From Chondrus crispus (taxonomy: Eukaryota > Rhodophyta > Florideophyceae > Gigartinales > Gigartinaceae): DNA of 45,730 bases. The DNA lies in the NCBI RefSeq assembly GCF_000350225.1, contig NW_005178661.1:252644-298373 (forward strand), written 5' to 3'. The notes beneath the pieces were generated by a model, which saw nothing but the letters and a program-made list of their open reading frames with translations, was not told where the DNA came from and ran no database searches. Shown in pieces: positions 9,625 to 19,294 of this stretch. The position numbers and the translations under genes are program-made. Every line of letters starts with the position of its first letter. The stretch's first letter is position 1.

Positions 9625-11797
9625 CGAACCCTTTTCACAGGAGTTGCAATTGTCATATTCATCTACTTCGTCTTGCGAGGTTCAAGCTGTAGGAGAAGTT
9701 GACACTGAAGTCACAGAGACCGAGGTGCGATCTTTGCACCCTGGTTCATACCTGACGTCCCAGATGCAGCAGACGGACACAGGTGCTACCCTTAGCGAAG
9801 ACCTCTATAGCAGGCTTTACTATGACTTTGACGACGAAAGATATTTCAGGGAGCACTGGGAGGACATCGAAACGACACAGGCAAGAGATTTGTTTACACC
9901 CTTCTCTGCTGAAGAGTTGGAGGAGCGCGCACGTGCGCAGAGAAGTGGTGGCCTAGAAGGATGGAACTATGACAGTCCTTTTGCTGATGTTTCTGTCCAG
10001 ATAGATAACGTGAATAACAGTCTGGAGCGTCGTTTCCTCGAAGAGGCCAATACTGCACTGGAACGAGTTATAAGCGATATAACAAGTAGAGTCGGTACGA
10101 CTGAGGACGAATGTGATGCCAGGCAGTTACTTACTCCTCTAGCCTGCTTACGCACGTTTGTTACGGAGTGTTTGCTAGAGAAGCTACGATACGTAGCGAA
10201 CCGTGTGTTGCACCAGAGAAGAAAAGCAGGGACCACGAAGAAGGAGATACTGGGTATGCTTATTCTGCACATCCTCTGTGCTTCATATAATGAGTCCCCT
10301 CGAACTGTGTGCGACCCTTTGGAAAGTGGCCACTTCTTTCAAATGGGATTGTCGGCTGACAGATATCATGACCTCTGGAGTGCTCTTGGGGGTTCTAAAG
10401 ACCCCCGCGCAGCGCATGACTACTCGAGCACGGGCTGGTCCCGCTCAGCTAATAGAGCAACTACTCTAATTACAGAGCTTGAAGCTGAAACTGCGGCCAT
10501 AAATCGGGACCTGCTTTATGTTCCAAAGGCAACTGTCTTCTCTTTAGATGATGACCACTTGCGTATGGCATCTCGTTCAGTTGTTGAACTGACCTATTTA
10601 CAACAACACAATAATCCTAAGAAGGGTCTAGGGCCGGTGGGGAACGCACTTTGTTCAGCACTTCACCCTTTTTTTGTCGCATGTCATTTCACACGCACGG
10701 GCGAAAAGCTCCTTCACACATGGGAGAGGTTGGTGCAAATGATGCAAGGGGCGTCCACAACCGGTGCCCTGCGTCCTATGCCACATGCCATTTTTGCTGC
10801 CGACCGCGGCTATAATTCTAAGGAAACTATCGCATTCCTGTCGGACAAACTGGGGGCAAGCCTCCTCGGTACGCACAAACGTGATTTGTGGTACCCGTTT
10901 GTGTTCGGAGATGGCCCTATATCAGTCCGACACCGTGGGATGGACGTGTCTGAAAGAGGGTGCCGTGCCGTGTACACGGCTAAGCTGAAGGTCCGCGGGG
11001 GCTGCGCTTCTCACGTTCGACAGGCGGAGGCCTGTGTCTACCGAGAGAGTTGCTCCGGTAGAATTGCGGCTCTTGTCCACAACAACGCCTCTCTCTTCCC
11101 CTCGAGGTCTTTCACAGTGGTCCTACGTGACGCCTTTCGCACGGAGGGTGCGTTAAAGAAGCTTGAGGAGTCCTTAATAACCTTTGACAACGGGCGCATC
11201 TGCGCTGCCCGGAGTACAAGGGCCACCGCGGCCCAATCGGACCGAGTCAATAACGGCAGAAGTAAGGTTGAACACCTGCTGAATAGAGTTCTCATGCTCA
11301 CATATTACCAATCAGAGGACCCTATCTGGTTCCTCCTTCGCGCTTTTCGATTCACATCTCGCACTGCGCATGGGTTTAAAGCTGCGGTAGCCAGAGACTA
11401 CGAGGCATTACTAGGGGGCCTGTCATGGAAGCTTAGGGGAAGAGTGCTTAGTCACGGAGCTCAGCCACTGTCTCAAGACCATATTGTGATCCGTGAGCAT
11501 CTCCGGTCTAAGTGGGACCAAGTCATAATGACCCTTGGCATGACGATGGCACGTCAGCCCCGCCCATCTTCACGGACGACAGTTGCTGAGCGGCTGGTAA
11601 ACAGCTCCGCAAGCAGAATCTCAGCTACGACAAAGGCTGAGCTGCTGAACTGTCTGTCCGTATTCGGCCGAGCAATAGACACCCGGGTGAACAAGCCCGA
11701 AGTTGTCGCAGCTGTAATGCAGCTGAGGGCCGACATCAGCAATGGGGCCGTTTCAACAGAAGGGGGCACGGATCCAGATATATATAGTGGCGAGTAA
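9581..11797 (+). CDS. piggyBac-type transposase, central part with the first two catalytic Asp
   Basis: This frame encodes the first part of a DDE/D transposase. A piggyBac-like helical region around 10230-10380 (TTKKEILGMLILHILCASYN, then HFFQMGLSADRYHDLWSAL) precedes the first acidic motif, LDDDHLRM (about 10546-10565). The second is AADRGYNSKETIAFL followed by LLGTHKRD (about 10797-10875), which matches the piggyBac pattern of Asp, Ser, Leu-rich helix and Gly-Thr. Beyond it come about 300 residues of less familiar sequence, including DPIWFLLRAFRF. The frame ends in TAA (11795-11797), but the same frame stays open afterwards straight into the next block, so the stop looks like a nonsense change rather than a true end. 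Frame entry at 9581 is TTG; the real start is probably the ATG at 9178. Confidence 0.7.
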   Translation: MNSCWEEADSLDDSDEPFSQELQLSYSSTSSCEVQAVGEVDTEVTETEVRSLHPGSYLTSQMQQTDTGATLSEDLYSRLYYDFDDERYFREHWEDIETTQARDLFTPFSAEELEERARAQRSGGLEGWNYDSPFADVSVQIDNVNNSLERRFLEEANTALERVISDITSRVGTTEDECDARQLLTPLACLRTFVTECLLEKLRYVANRVLHQRRKAGTTKKEILGMLILHILCASYNESPRTVCDPLESGHFFQMGLSADRYHDLWSALGGSKDPRAAHDYSSTGWSRSANRATTLITELEAETAAINRDLLYVPKATVFSLDDDHLRMASRSVVELTYLQQHNNPKKGLGPVGNALCSALHPFFVACHFTRTGEKLLHTWERLVQMMQGASTTGALRPMPHAIFAADRGYNSKETIAFLSDKLGASLLGTHKRDLWYPFVFGDGPISVRHRGMDVSERGCRAVYTAKLKVRGGCASHVRQAEACVYRESCSGRIAALVHNNASLFPSRSFTVVLRDAFRTEGALKKLEESLITFDNGRICAARSTRATAAQSDRVNNGRSKVEHLLNRVLMLTYYQSEDPIWFLLRAFRFTSRTAHGFKAAVARDYEALLGGLSWKLRGRVLSHGAQPLSQDHIVIREHLRSKWDQVIMTLGMTMARQPRPSSRTTVAERLVNSSASRISATTKAELLNCLSVFGRAIDTRVNKPEVVAAVMQLRADISNGAVSTEGGTDPDIYSGE

Positions 11798-13246
11798 CTG
11801 GCGGAACAGGCAGCTAGCAGAGTCTGTGATGCATTTAGGGAAGCCTCACTAACCGCATGGGTCATGAAACCCCTCGTTCCAACCTCAGGGATGAAGGAGG
11901 GGTCTCGCAACGAGGTGGAGATTATTCGGGCTCTACCAAAGTTATTTTCAGAACAGAAAGGTGCCTATAGGAGGGGTCTGTGCTCTTCTACGTATAACTG
12001 GGACGAACAGTACCAATTCAACGTGACGCACATTAGAACCGCTGGTCTCATTGAGAGCACAAGCTGTGCCATGCTCGCTGATAGCCCCGATGCTCTTCTT
12101 TCAGCTACGGATGGAGAGAAGCTGGATACTGCGTACGCGGTCGAAATTAAGACCATGACTGCAGTAAGAACCATAGAAACAGCATCCCTCCTCCGTAGTA
12201 AATACGGAGCTGTTGTGGTCCTGGAGAACGTGGGAACTGACGAAAGGAGCTCTGAGTTGTTCCGGGAGCTCGTACCATCGACACAGTACAGATCTCAGGT
12301 CCTGCATCACTGTGCAACACTGGGCATTAATAATGTTATCTTTGTCATTGGCACAGGGGGTTCTATTGTGGAAGGTAGCATACTATATGCTTGTGTCATC
12401 GAGTTCTCGGAGTCTTTACGCCACAGCTACACCTATTGTCTGGACTGCGTCCGAATCTCAACTTTTGAGTGGATTGGAATGGATGGAACAAATGTTCCTA
12501 AAGAATACGACACAATGTTGAAGAGCAGTCATGCCTCTGACATTTACAGTTTTGTATCCTACTACAACCTGAGCAAGGCCATTAGAAGAGAGGTTATTCA
12601 AAGGGGCTCCCCGATACCACCCTGTAGGATGATTCGTCTTACTGCGGCTGTTTTTTGGAACACTTTAAAGGGCGGAGTTGATGTCATCTCCAGATACCTT
12701 AAAACTCTAGCACGTACAAACATTAGCGAGAACCCTGTGACGTCAATTATAGCTAGATTGCTAAGCATGCAAGTATGCAATGCTGCTGTGGTGTACAGGC
12801 TTTCAATTGCGAGGGAACGGAACTTTCTACCAGGACCTAATGAATTGGGGGCTAATTCAAATATCGGGTACGCCTCCCTGAGACACAAGTTCTCGAGCTG
12901 TGACACGTTTGGGTCGTTTGCTAGACGGTTAGCACAAGAATGGACAGAAGAAATGGGAGCGGAGGCTTTGGAGGAACGAAATGATTCTGTGGCACAAACG
13001 TCAGTGAAGCTCATGCCATACTTTAAACGGAAGGCCTCTGAGCAATATAACTTTGGTACGCACAAGGCCCGTAGGGTGAACCGGAATTTATTGCACGAGA
13101 AGGTCAGTGGGACCCCAACCTACTGCGTACTATGTAGTTGGGTCAAAAGAGGGACAAAAGATGGGCGACCCAAGACACTTAGAAAAGGCTCACGCCAGGT
13201 GCAGTGGTGTTCTACATGTAGGCAGGCTATTTGCTGCAGCTGCTGA
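11798..13246 (+). CDS. PD-(D/E)XK nuclease-like module plus piggyBac catalytic C-terminus and zinc finger
   Basis: This is in frame with the preceding block after a TAA; the first ATG is at 11864. It begins with a YqaJ-like nuclease pattern: GSRNEVEIIRALPKLF, then LADSPDAL (Asp at about 12087), then YAVEIKT (the ExK at about 12139-12153). Around 12640-12760 it switches to the piggyBac signature NTLKGGVDVISRYLKTLART followed by a helix with CNAAVVYRLS. In piggyBac proteins the third catalytic Asp lies in this GGVD region. The C-terminus is cysteine-rich (CVLC, CSTC, CCSC at 13123-13243), like the piggyBac cross-brace zinc finger that binds transposon ends. The nuclease motifs are seen in the sequence, but the domain name is inferred without a search. 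No introns are needed. Confidence 0.65.
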   Translation: MAEQAASRVCDAFREASLTAWVMKPLVPTSGMKEGSRNEVEIIRALPKLFSEQKGAYRRGLCSSTYNWDEQYQFNVTHIRTAGLIESTSCAMLADSPDALLSATDGEKLDTAYAVEIKTMTAVRTIETASLLRSKYGAVVVLENVGTDERSSELFRELVPSTQYRSQVLHHCATLGINNVIFVIGTGGSIVEGSILYACVIEFSESLRHSYTYCLDCVRISTFEWIGMDGTNVPKEYDTMLKSSHASDIYSFVSYYNLSKAIRREVIQRGSPIPPCRMIRLTAAVFWNTLKGGVDVISRYLKTLARTNISENPVTSIIARLLSMQVCNAAVVYRLSIARERNFLPGPNELGANSNIGYASLRHKFSSCDTFGSFARRLAQEWTEEMGAEALEERNDSVAQTSVKLMPYFKRKASEQYNFGTHKARRVNRNLLHEKVSGTPTYCVLCSWVKRGTKDGRPKTLRKGSRQVQWCSTCRQAICCSC

Positions 13247-13414
13247 ACGGTCTGGCATTCTCGCCCTACACTGAAGCGACATGGGCCCTCTCCTGTCCAT
13301 GAGAGGGAGTTTGACTCTGAGCGACGCACTTCTCGACGAACAAGGCAGGCCTCACAAGCCCCAGAGTGAAGGTCGTAAAATGTCTGTAGAACAAGGCCAT
13401 CAGCTATGATTTTT

Positions 13415-13665
13415 AGATAGGTTTGTGATGGTTTGTTGATGTTGGAGATGATTGTGAGACGTTTCCCTCAGAACGGTGTGAGAGTCACAAAAAAATTGTG
13501 TGTGAATCACAAAACAGTCAACAAAAGAGCACTTCGAGATGTTGACGTCACAAAAATAAAGTGAGATTCACAAAAACAAAGTGAGATTCACAAAACTCGT
13601 GAGGACTTTGAGACGTTTGTGTGCATTTTGTGAAGTTTATGCCCCGATCACAAAATAGGACCACC
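13415..13665. repeat. Right subterminal TCACAAA repeat array
   Basis: Repeats of TCACAAA(A), GTGAGATTCACAAAA (twice, about 13560-13595) and GTGAGAC mirror the left array at 8670-9000 and mark the right end of the piggyBac-type element. Confidence 0.8.
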
Positions 13666-14602
13666 CCACACTTTTCGGGAGGACACTACTCGAAAAGTAC
13701 GGGTCTCCTGGAGACAAAACGTATATCTTCTTAACGACAACACAATTCTGCGTTCAACGAACCTACTCTCGAGACGTAGCGCTGAACAAGACCGAAGCAG
13801 GGGGAAAATAACCCGACTGGGGCAAAAAATAGCCGTCACAAAAAACGAGCATAGGGTTAAAGTCACTCCTACAGAGTAAAGTCTCGATAAGCTGCGTACC
13901 TGATATGATGAACTGTCTCGGTACAGTGAACAGGAGGACTATGAGGGAGGCGCCACCCCGCTTTTTGGCCCAGAATCGACGTTTTCGTATTTCTGAGGTG
14001 AACCAGACTCTATAAAATGAACTACGCGATGCCATGAACATAAAAAACATGAAAACCCCAGAGTTCACTTTATCGAGGCCGAAATGCGCACTAGAAACGA
14101 ACCATCAACGACTACAGAAGCTATCCATACGACTTTGCCTCAGATTCGAACGCTGAAGCCTCCTTACGCGGCTTTGTTCCTCATACAGAAGTGACTTGAG
14201 GCTCGACGGCAGCTCCGATTGAACTAGATTCGCGTCCGTCATAATACAACTGAGTTCGTTAGATAGAGCTTGTAATGCTCCGCGATACCGAGCAAGCGAC
14301 GGTTTGCGTCCTGTCCGGTCTTTCGCTGGCACAGTAGAGCGATCGTCCTCACTATCTGAATCACCGTTAATTAGATCTTGCTCAATGCCAGTAAATGGCC
14401 CAAAATCCCCTAACCCAAGATCAATGGCTTGACCGAGAGCTGACTCTTCTGATATAGACTCTGGATGTGGCAGAATTAAAAGAAAAGGAACGCTGGATCA
14501 CAATGTGAAGTGGTCCAGATATGGAATTGCGCCCGTCAACGTTGCCCGTCGATAGACACACCCTCTCACACCCAGAGGGTGTGTCTTAACAAGCTCGTGC
14601 TT
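13666..14602. repeat. Repeat-family sequence (copy A), host of the LINE insertion
   Basis: I see no convincing gene here; short minus-strand frames at 13763-14068 and 14105-14332 lack known domains. Two blocks recur in reverse orientation at 34.6-34.9 kb. TACAGAGTAAAGTCTCGATA (13870-13889) matches the complement of 34864-34883. The block TGTCTTAACA-x-GC-x-TTGCCCGTG (from 14582) matches the complement of 34690-34752. A strong hairpin (14555-14585) sits beside the second block. The family resumes on the far side of the LINE at 19324. I infer an uncharacterised repeat or transposon family interrupted by the LINE. Confidence 0.5.
14555..14585. repeat. Perfect 12-bp inverted repeat (hairpin)
   Basis: GACACACCCTCT (14555-14566) and AGAGGGTGTGTC (14574-14585) flank a 7-base loop. 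The copy near 34.75 kb keeps GACACACCCTCT but has lost the second arm symmetry, so the palindrome belongs to the repeat family. Confidence 0.85.
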
Positions 14603-14615
14603 GCCCGTGCTTGCC
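14603..14615. repeat. 13-bp target site duplication of the LINE (left copy)
   Basis: GCCCGTGCTTGCC here is repeated exactly at 19311-19323. It fixes both ends of the inserted retrotransposon. Confidence 0.85.
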
Positions 14616-14680
14616 TCATAATCATCTTTATCACAGGGTATCATAGGGGCATATCCTAACGCATACGGTAGATTTCACGC

Positions 14681-15235
14681 TTACACGTGGATTGGGTGGA
14701 CAACGTCTGTGGCATGCGCCGGCATGCGGGTGAGGATGGAGGTGGCCACAGTAGACCATATTGCGTAGCTGAGACGTCGTTGGATCTGAGTCTTGGCTGC
14801 AGCAAAGGAGCAGTGACCGCGGTAGGCAATCGACTTCGAGAACTCATCAAGGACACGCACTGAGCATGCAGAGGGGTCTCCAAGGGTGTCAAATGTTAGC
14901 GGGACGAAGTGCCAGTCGAGCGCAGGAGTGGGGGCGTCTATGGCGATGTGCAACGCGTCATGTGCCGTGCGTTTGAGGGCTGCAATTTTTGCTCAGTGCC
15001 CAGCTTCAGCGGCCGCGGCAGGGTATTGAGCAGCTTGTCTCAGAACTGCTTTGGCATATGGACTGCAAACGGTTACATCATAGGCGGCAGGCTTTTCGGG
15101 TAGGGCGCCCGGTGGTGGAGGAGAAGGTTGGACGAGCACATCAGCTGGGCGGTTTTGTGTATGAGGGATCAGAAACGGAACTTCGATCTTGCATTCCCTT
15201 CCAGCTGCACGGAATAAATGTCGCACTAGCGTGGA
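14681..15235 (-). pseudogene. LINE ORF2 C-terminal part: restriction-like endonuclease, interrupted by TGA codons
   Basis: This continues the reverse transcriptase frame after a TGA at 15236-15238. The protein text carries on naturally (VRHLFRAAGRECKIEVPFLI), then NRPADVLV and, after a Pro-rich loop, AYDVTVCSP. The PAD-x(n)-YDVTV pattern is the acidic core expected of a PD-(D/E)XK endonuclease that cuts the target for reverse transcription. A second TGA (14993-14995) is followed in the same frame by a helical end that includes DWHFVPLTFDTLG and runs to 14681. Both stops fit CGA-to-TGA changes, given that Arg would be unsurprising at each place. This part is therefore probably not made in this copy. 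Confidence 0.65.
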
Positions 15236-17752
15236 TCAAACTGCATTATGGCGATGGATGATGTCAAATCCATGCTTACACTGCGTTGCGTGATCACCTC
15301 TCGAATCCATTCGTTTGCTGCAATGAGGACATATCAATGGCAGGATCGAATCTTCATACACAGGAACGTCGAGGTGGCGCCTGAGCATGACAGACCATTG
15401 AGCGCTGTGAACTGTAGACGTCAGCGATGGGTGGGCATTAAGGAATGCAGAGGCACCCGATGCCATTAAAGAATGATACTGCACTCGATGCCTGACCGTG
15501 GATGTACTCTGCGCGGAGGGATTGGGTTGTGCACTCCACAGTTCGTGTTTCCAGTAGCGGTTAGCCGCGGCTTGATGAATGACCTGAAATAAGTAGTGAT
15601 TGATTCGTTCAGGTCGTTCTATAAGCGTCTCTGGTTCTAAGAAGCCGAGATCATAATCTTCGGTCATAAGCAGCGGGTTATAGCTTGCAGGGCGCAGGGA
15701 AGGCGGGAGAGTGGAAATCATTCGGTGAAGGGGAGCGCGGGCCATACGGCGGTATGCTTGCACTGAGGGAAAGTTACTTCCCCTCACGCGTGACGGAGCG
15801 GAGTCGATCAGGCTGGCAGCATAGGATGAATCTAGAAGCGGTTTCATTGCGATGAGACCCTGTCCACCGAAGTGAAAGGGAAGGCGTATTTGAGATGTGA
15901 CTGAGGTAGACAGCGGGATATTATTGAAACGGGAATAAGCTCGAATTTGCAAGTCATCAAACAGCATGGAAAACGGCTTCGAGACCTTTGGCGGGATTAG
16001 TCGGAACATATGATGCACACGGCACACCGACGCTGTCACACGGTGTAAGTGAAATTTTGTGCGAGCATCATTAATGTCGCTTATCAGTGTCAGGGTGTTG
16101 TTGCACTGCAGCAATTTGTCTTTCATGTGGCGTGTCATGAAAGACAAATTGCCAATCGGCGCACCGAGAAGCGAAATTCCCTCACTCGATATGTTGGGAG
16201 CGGGTAGGACTGAAGTGAGGGACTGCGGAGGGACGGAGGGAATATTAGGCCAGTACATTCTTGTCTTGGACTTGTTTATGAAAAACTGGTGCGACGGAAC
16301 TTCAGATATGAGGAGATGTAGTGCGTGAAGAACGTGGGGGAGGGGTCCAGCTAGAGTGCCATCGTCTGCGTACCAACGATTCATGGCCAAGTTGCAGGTT
16401 TCGGAGATGCGGCGGACAAGGGACTGAATAGCAAGGGAAAATAAAAGCATGCTTGGGGGGTCGCCCTGCTGTGTTCCTTCCTGACTGTGTATGATTCGCG
16501 GTGGTGTGGACGAAAGGACTAGCTGTGGAACTGTGTGCCCATATACAATGTTGCAGAACCGGGCTAACAAAGGCGCCTGACGAGGGAGCGAGTGGAGTAT
16601 TTGTTGTCGAGAAAATGAGTTGAATGCGTTGCTTGCATCTATGGACACTATGACGAATTCCGGATCGTCGGAATGTCGTCCGGCTAGCATCCCAGCGTCA
16701 TGGACGAGCGCATCCATGCCATTTTGCACGCTGTTCGCTAGCTGCTCCGGGTGGAGGTAGTCACGAGTGCCAGATATGGCTGCACCAAGGAGGACCTTCA
16801 TGACGAGGCGCCTGAGGCACTGGCCTAAAGCTATCGGCCGGATTTTTGATGGGCGCTGTTGTATGGGGAGTAGTGTGGCAGCAGCAATCAGTGGCATTGT
16901 GGCTTCGGGGACGTCACCGCTCGCCAAGCGGCGGACCAGGCGCGTGAGAGTGCCCAGGCCCGTTATGCCAGCCGCGGGGCTAACAGGCGACTTGGCTAGG
17001 AGATGTAGTAGGCGCGGGGACATGCGATCTGGTCGGCCAGCAGAGTGGGGGTTCAAGCGTTGGACAGCCCGCATTACTGAATTTTCCTCCACCTGCGGGG
17101 CAGGTGGTAGGTCAGACAACGGAATGGGAGAAACTGGGTGTCCGGGTTGGGGATGTAACGCGTTAAGGGTGGTCAGGGTGGTGGGGTCATCCAGATTGGC
17201 AAGCGGAGAGTTCGTGAGCGCACGCAGGGCGCGCGAGTATTGGGCTTGCGACGCGAGGCGCGTAGCACGGGCAGTACGCCGGGCGCGTGTGGTCAGGGGG
17301 GCAGAACGTCGCGGGTGGCGTTCGTGCCATTCCTGACGGGTATGGTGCGCTTCGAGGGCTTCATGCCATAGCGCTGGGCATTGCAGCATTGAACCAGCAC
17401 GGCGGATACGGGAGAAAAGAGCCTTTAGTTGACCAGATTTGGTGCGCCAGCTGGGTTCCCCTCTGAAAGCGCGACGGAGAACTACTGTCGGAAGCATGTG
17501 GAGGCGAAGGAAAGCCTTGTGAGTGTCTACTGGATCTGTGCAGGAAGCTGCACGGTGGACGAGGTTCATGAAAAGAAGGAGGACGCGGGGGAGACAGACG
17601 CCAGGAATAGAGGTGAATATGTCTGATGGCCGGATGGGAGATCTGACAAGGTCCTCCACTGAGGGCAAGTGGAGGTTGGGGTGGAGATGTAGATACAGTG
17701 AACTGGCAGGCGGAGCATTCGGGGCAACGGGATGAGTCACAGGAACGCCCAT
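15236..17752 (-). CDS. LINE ORF2: reverse transcriptase
   Basis: A 838-residue frame from the ATG at 17752. The N-terminal 200 residues are Arg-rich and unassigned. The reverse transcriptase motifs follow in order: RPIALGQCLRRLVMKVL, VIVSIDASNAFNSFSR (first catalytic Asp), EGTQQGDPPSMLLFSLAI, and RWYADDGTLAG with the YADD catalytic pair (about 16358-16372), then LLGAPIG and the thumb. The C-terminus ends with a CPHC-x(n)-GDHATQC zinc-binding motif and RHNAV, just before the stop. The enzyme would copy the element RNA at a nicked target. The stop at 15236 looks like a nonsense change because the endonuclease follows in the same frame. ORF1 lies upstream with a 96-base gap. Confidence 0.88.
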   Translation of the reverse strand: MGVPVTHPVAPNAPPASSLYLHLHPNLHLPSVEDLVRSPIRPSDIFTSIPGVCLPRVLLLFMNLVHRAASCTDPVDTHKAFLRLHMLPTVVLRRAFRGEPSWRTKSGQLKALFSRIRRAGSMLQCPALWHEALEAHHTRQEWHERHPRRSAPLTTRARRTARATRLASQAQYSRALRALTNSPLANLDDPTTLTTLNALHPQPGHPVSPIPLSDLPPAPQVEENSVMRAVQRLNPHSAGRPDRMSPRLLHLLAKSPVSPAAGITGLGTLTRLVRRLASGDVPEATMPLIAAATLLPIQQRPSKIRPIALGQCLRRLVMKVLLGAAISGTRDYLHPEQLANSVQNGMDALVHDAGMLAGRHSDDPEFVIVSIDASNAFNSFSRQQILHSLPRQAPLLARFCNIVYGHTVPQLVLSSTPPRIIHSQEGTQQGDPPSMLLFSLAIQSLVRRISETCNLAMNRWYADDGTLAGPLPHVLHALHLLISEVPSHQFFINKSKTRMYWPNIPSVPPQSLTSVLPAPNISSEGISLLGAPIGNLSFMTRHMKDKLLQCNNTLTLISDINDARTKFHLHRVTASVCRVHHMFRLIPPKVSKPFSMLFDDLQIRAYSRFNNIPLSTSVTSQIRLPFHFGGQGLIAMKPLLDSSYAASLIDSAPSRVRGSNFPSVQAYRRMARAPLHRMISTLPPSLRPASYNPLLMTEDYDLGFLEPETLIERPERINHYLFQVIHQAAANRYWKHELWSAQPNPSAQSTSTVRHRVQYHSLMASGASAFLNAHPSLTSTVHSAQWSVMLRRHLDVPVYEDSILPLICPHCSKRMDSRGDHATQCKHGFDIIHRHNAV

Positions 17753-17848
17753 GATGGCCGAGACGTCGGATCGGGCCGACGAGGGCGCTGCGCGGCCTGA
17801 GACACCCTACGCTGGGTGTTTGGAGATAGATGCCTTTTCTGTACGGTC

Positions 17849-19294
17849 TTAGAGGGTCCAGGGGCGTGGGTAGGTGGGGGGACTGGGGTGGGTTCGTGCG
17901 TCAGGGACGAGGTGGATACTTGTATCGGCGACCTGGAGGCGTTGGGGGGGGCAGGGGGCTTGGGGTGGCCATACCAATGGGTGTGGGGTCAGTTGAATCG
18001 AGGACTGGGGAGCGCGCTGTGCGTGAGCGTGAGTTTGTGAGCCGGCTGGGGCTGCATGAGTGGCCAAAGGCGACACTGCAGCATCAACAGCATCATCCAA
18101 CGAGGGAGGGGCAGCCGTCGTGTCGGGCGCTGGGTTCGAAGAGGGCCGGTCTGAGGTCGTTGGGTAGGCAGCAGGTGGTGCAGTTAGGTTGCGGGTCCCC
18201 ATTTGGGTATCAGGGGGGGAGGTAGGGCATGGGTGTGACGTCGGGAGAGGGGTTGTCTGAGAAGAGGGACGCGGGGTGTGGTCCTTTGGGACTGTTTTGA
18301 GGGCAGCATACAGGTTACTGGCGGTCGTTTGGAGAGCACCAGCTAGGGCGTTGCGCAAACGCATGGGTACGGATGTCGCTGTGTTGCGTCGCAACAGGCG
18401 ATGGGACTCAAGGGTGAGGCGACGGGCCACCCCAGCAGCCGGAGAGGGAGAAAGGTTCTGGGCAGTGTCCAGGAGCAGGGCTGTGAGGATTTGGAGGTCT
18501 TGGTATACGAGGCGGGTGTGGGCTAGTACGCGCTTGAGGGCGTAGGTATCAGAAGCTGCAAGGTAGATGTAAGTCCAACGTCCCACGCCCGGGATGATGA
18601 CATGCGGGGGAAGGGTGGCTGGAGCAAGTCGAGCGCCTAGGCGGAGAGCTTCTTGGGTGGCTTCAAATGACGCAAAGGCGCCGTGAGGTGAAGAGGTGGG
18701 GGCGATAGCCAGGGCCGTGATCGCAGGAGGTGGCGCCTCTGGGGCCCCTGTGTGGGGGTCAAGACGAACGGGGACACTGACGGTGCGCACCAGGGCGCGG
18801 GCTGTTGCCAGGTCAGTGGGCGAAGCATTGCCAGGGACTGAGACAAGGGCTTGGGCAGATACCAGCGTGAGCACTGGTGCGCGGGTGTTCACAGGCACAT
18901 GTAGCAGGTCGAAGCTGGGAGGTTCAACCAGAGAAAACCTAAGGGCAGAACGATGGAGAGGGCGGGGGTCAGAGGCACGGATGCCGGCGCGGGCGACAGC
19001 AGCCCAAGACCGCTCTTGGCCTGGGACTTCCTCGCGCGGGTGTGAAAGAGGGGGAGACGTAAGAGCGACTCTCGGCAGCGGTACGACGGCAGGTTCGAGG
19101 GGAGCAACCTGCACGGGATGGGGCGGGGTCGGGGCGGCCACAGAGGCCACGCATACCGGCAGCGCGCTCGTGCCGCGAAATACTGCTGCTGGGTGCGAGG
19201 CTCCCGGCTCCTGGACCGCCAGCGCGGCGTTGACGACCCTGCATGGCAGCGGCGGCGGCAAAGTTTTCTTCTGCGACTTCTTCTTCTTCATCAT
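17849..19294 (-). CDS. LINE ORF1 (gag-like protein)
   Basis: A 481-residue frame from ATG 19294 (or the next codon, also ATG), starting 16 bases inside the element. It opens with a Lys run (KKKKSQKK) and continues very rich in Pro, Ala, Ser and Thr. A better structured stretch sits at about residues 215-300 (VIIPGVGRWTYIYLAASDTY, then LVYQDLQILTALLLDTA). I see no zinc knuckle or RRM. By position it is the nucleic-acid-binding ORF1 of a two-ORF LINE. The opposite strand has long shadow frames caused by the GC-rich codon bias. Confidence 0.75.
   Translation of the reverse strand: MMKKKKSQKKTLPPPLPCRVVNAALAVQEPGASHPAAVFRGTSALPVCVASVAAPTPPHPVQVAPLEPAVVPLPRVALTSPPLSHPREEVPGQERSWAAVARAGIRASDPRPLHRSALRFSLVEPPSFDLLHVPVNTRAPVLTLVSAQALVSVPGNASPTDLATARALVRTVSVPVRLDPHTGAPEAPPPAITALAIAPTSSPHGAFASFEATQEALRLGARLAPATLPPHVIIPGVGRWTYIYLAASDTYALKRVLAHTRLVYQDLQILTALLLDTAQNLSPSPAAGVARRLTLESHRLLRRNTATSVPMRLRNALAGALQTTASNLYAALKTVPKDHTPRPSSQTTPLPTSHPCPTSPPDTQMGTRNLTAPPAAYPTTSDRPSSNPAPDTTAAPPSLDDAVDAAVSPLATHAAPAGSQTHAHAQRAPQSSIQLTPHPLVWPPQAPCPPQRLQVADTSIHLVPDARTHPSPPTYPRPWTL

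Larger units (their letters stand above)
8660..13665 (+). mobile_element. Autonomous piggyBac-type DNA transposon, about 5 kb
   Basis: The element is delimited by dense subterminal repeats: TTTGTGA / TCACAAA units fill 8670-9000 at the left and 13415-13665 at the right, largely in opposite orientation. Between them lies one transposase-like coding unit (9178-13246, +), interrupted by a frame change and a stop codon. The outermost bases are only loosely palindromic (GCTCCGGTTTGTGA left, TCACAAAATAGGACC right). I could not fix exact ends or see the TTAA duplication expected for piggyBac, so the limits may be off by tens of bases. Confidence 0.75.

Noticed and set aside
11798..12200. YqaJ-like nuclease taken as sign of a virus or phage insertion
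   Set aside because: The nuclease lies inside one transposase frame flanked by piggyBac motifs and transposon ends; no capsid, polymerase or other viral gene is present.
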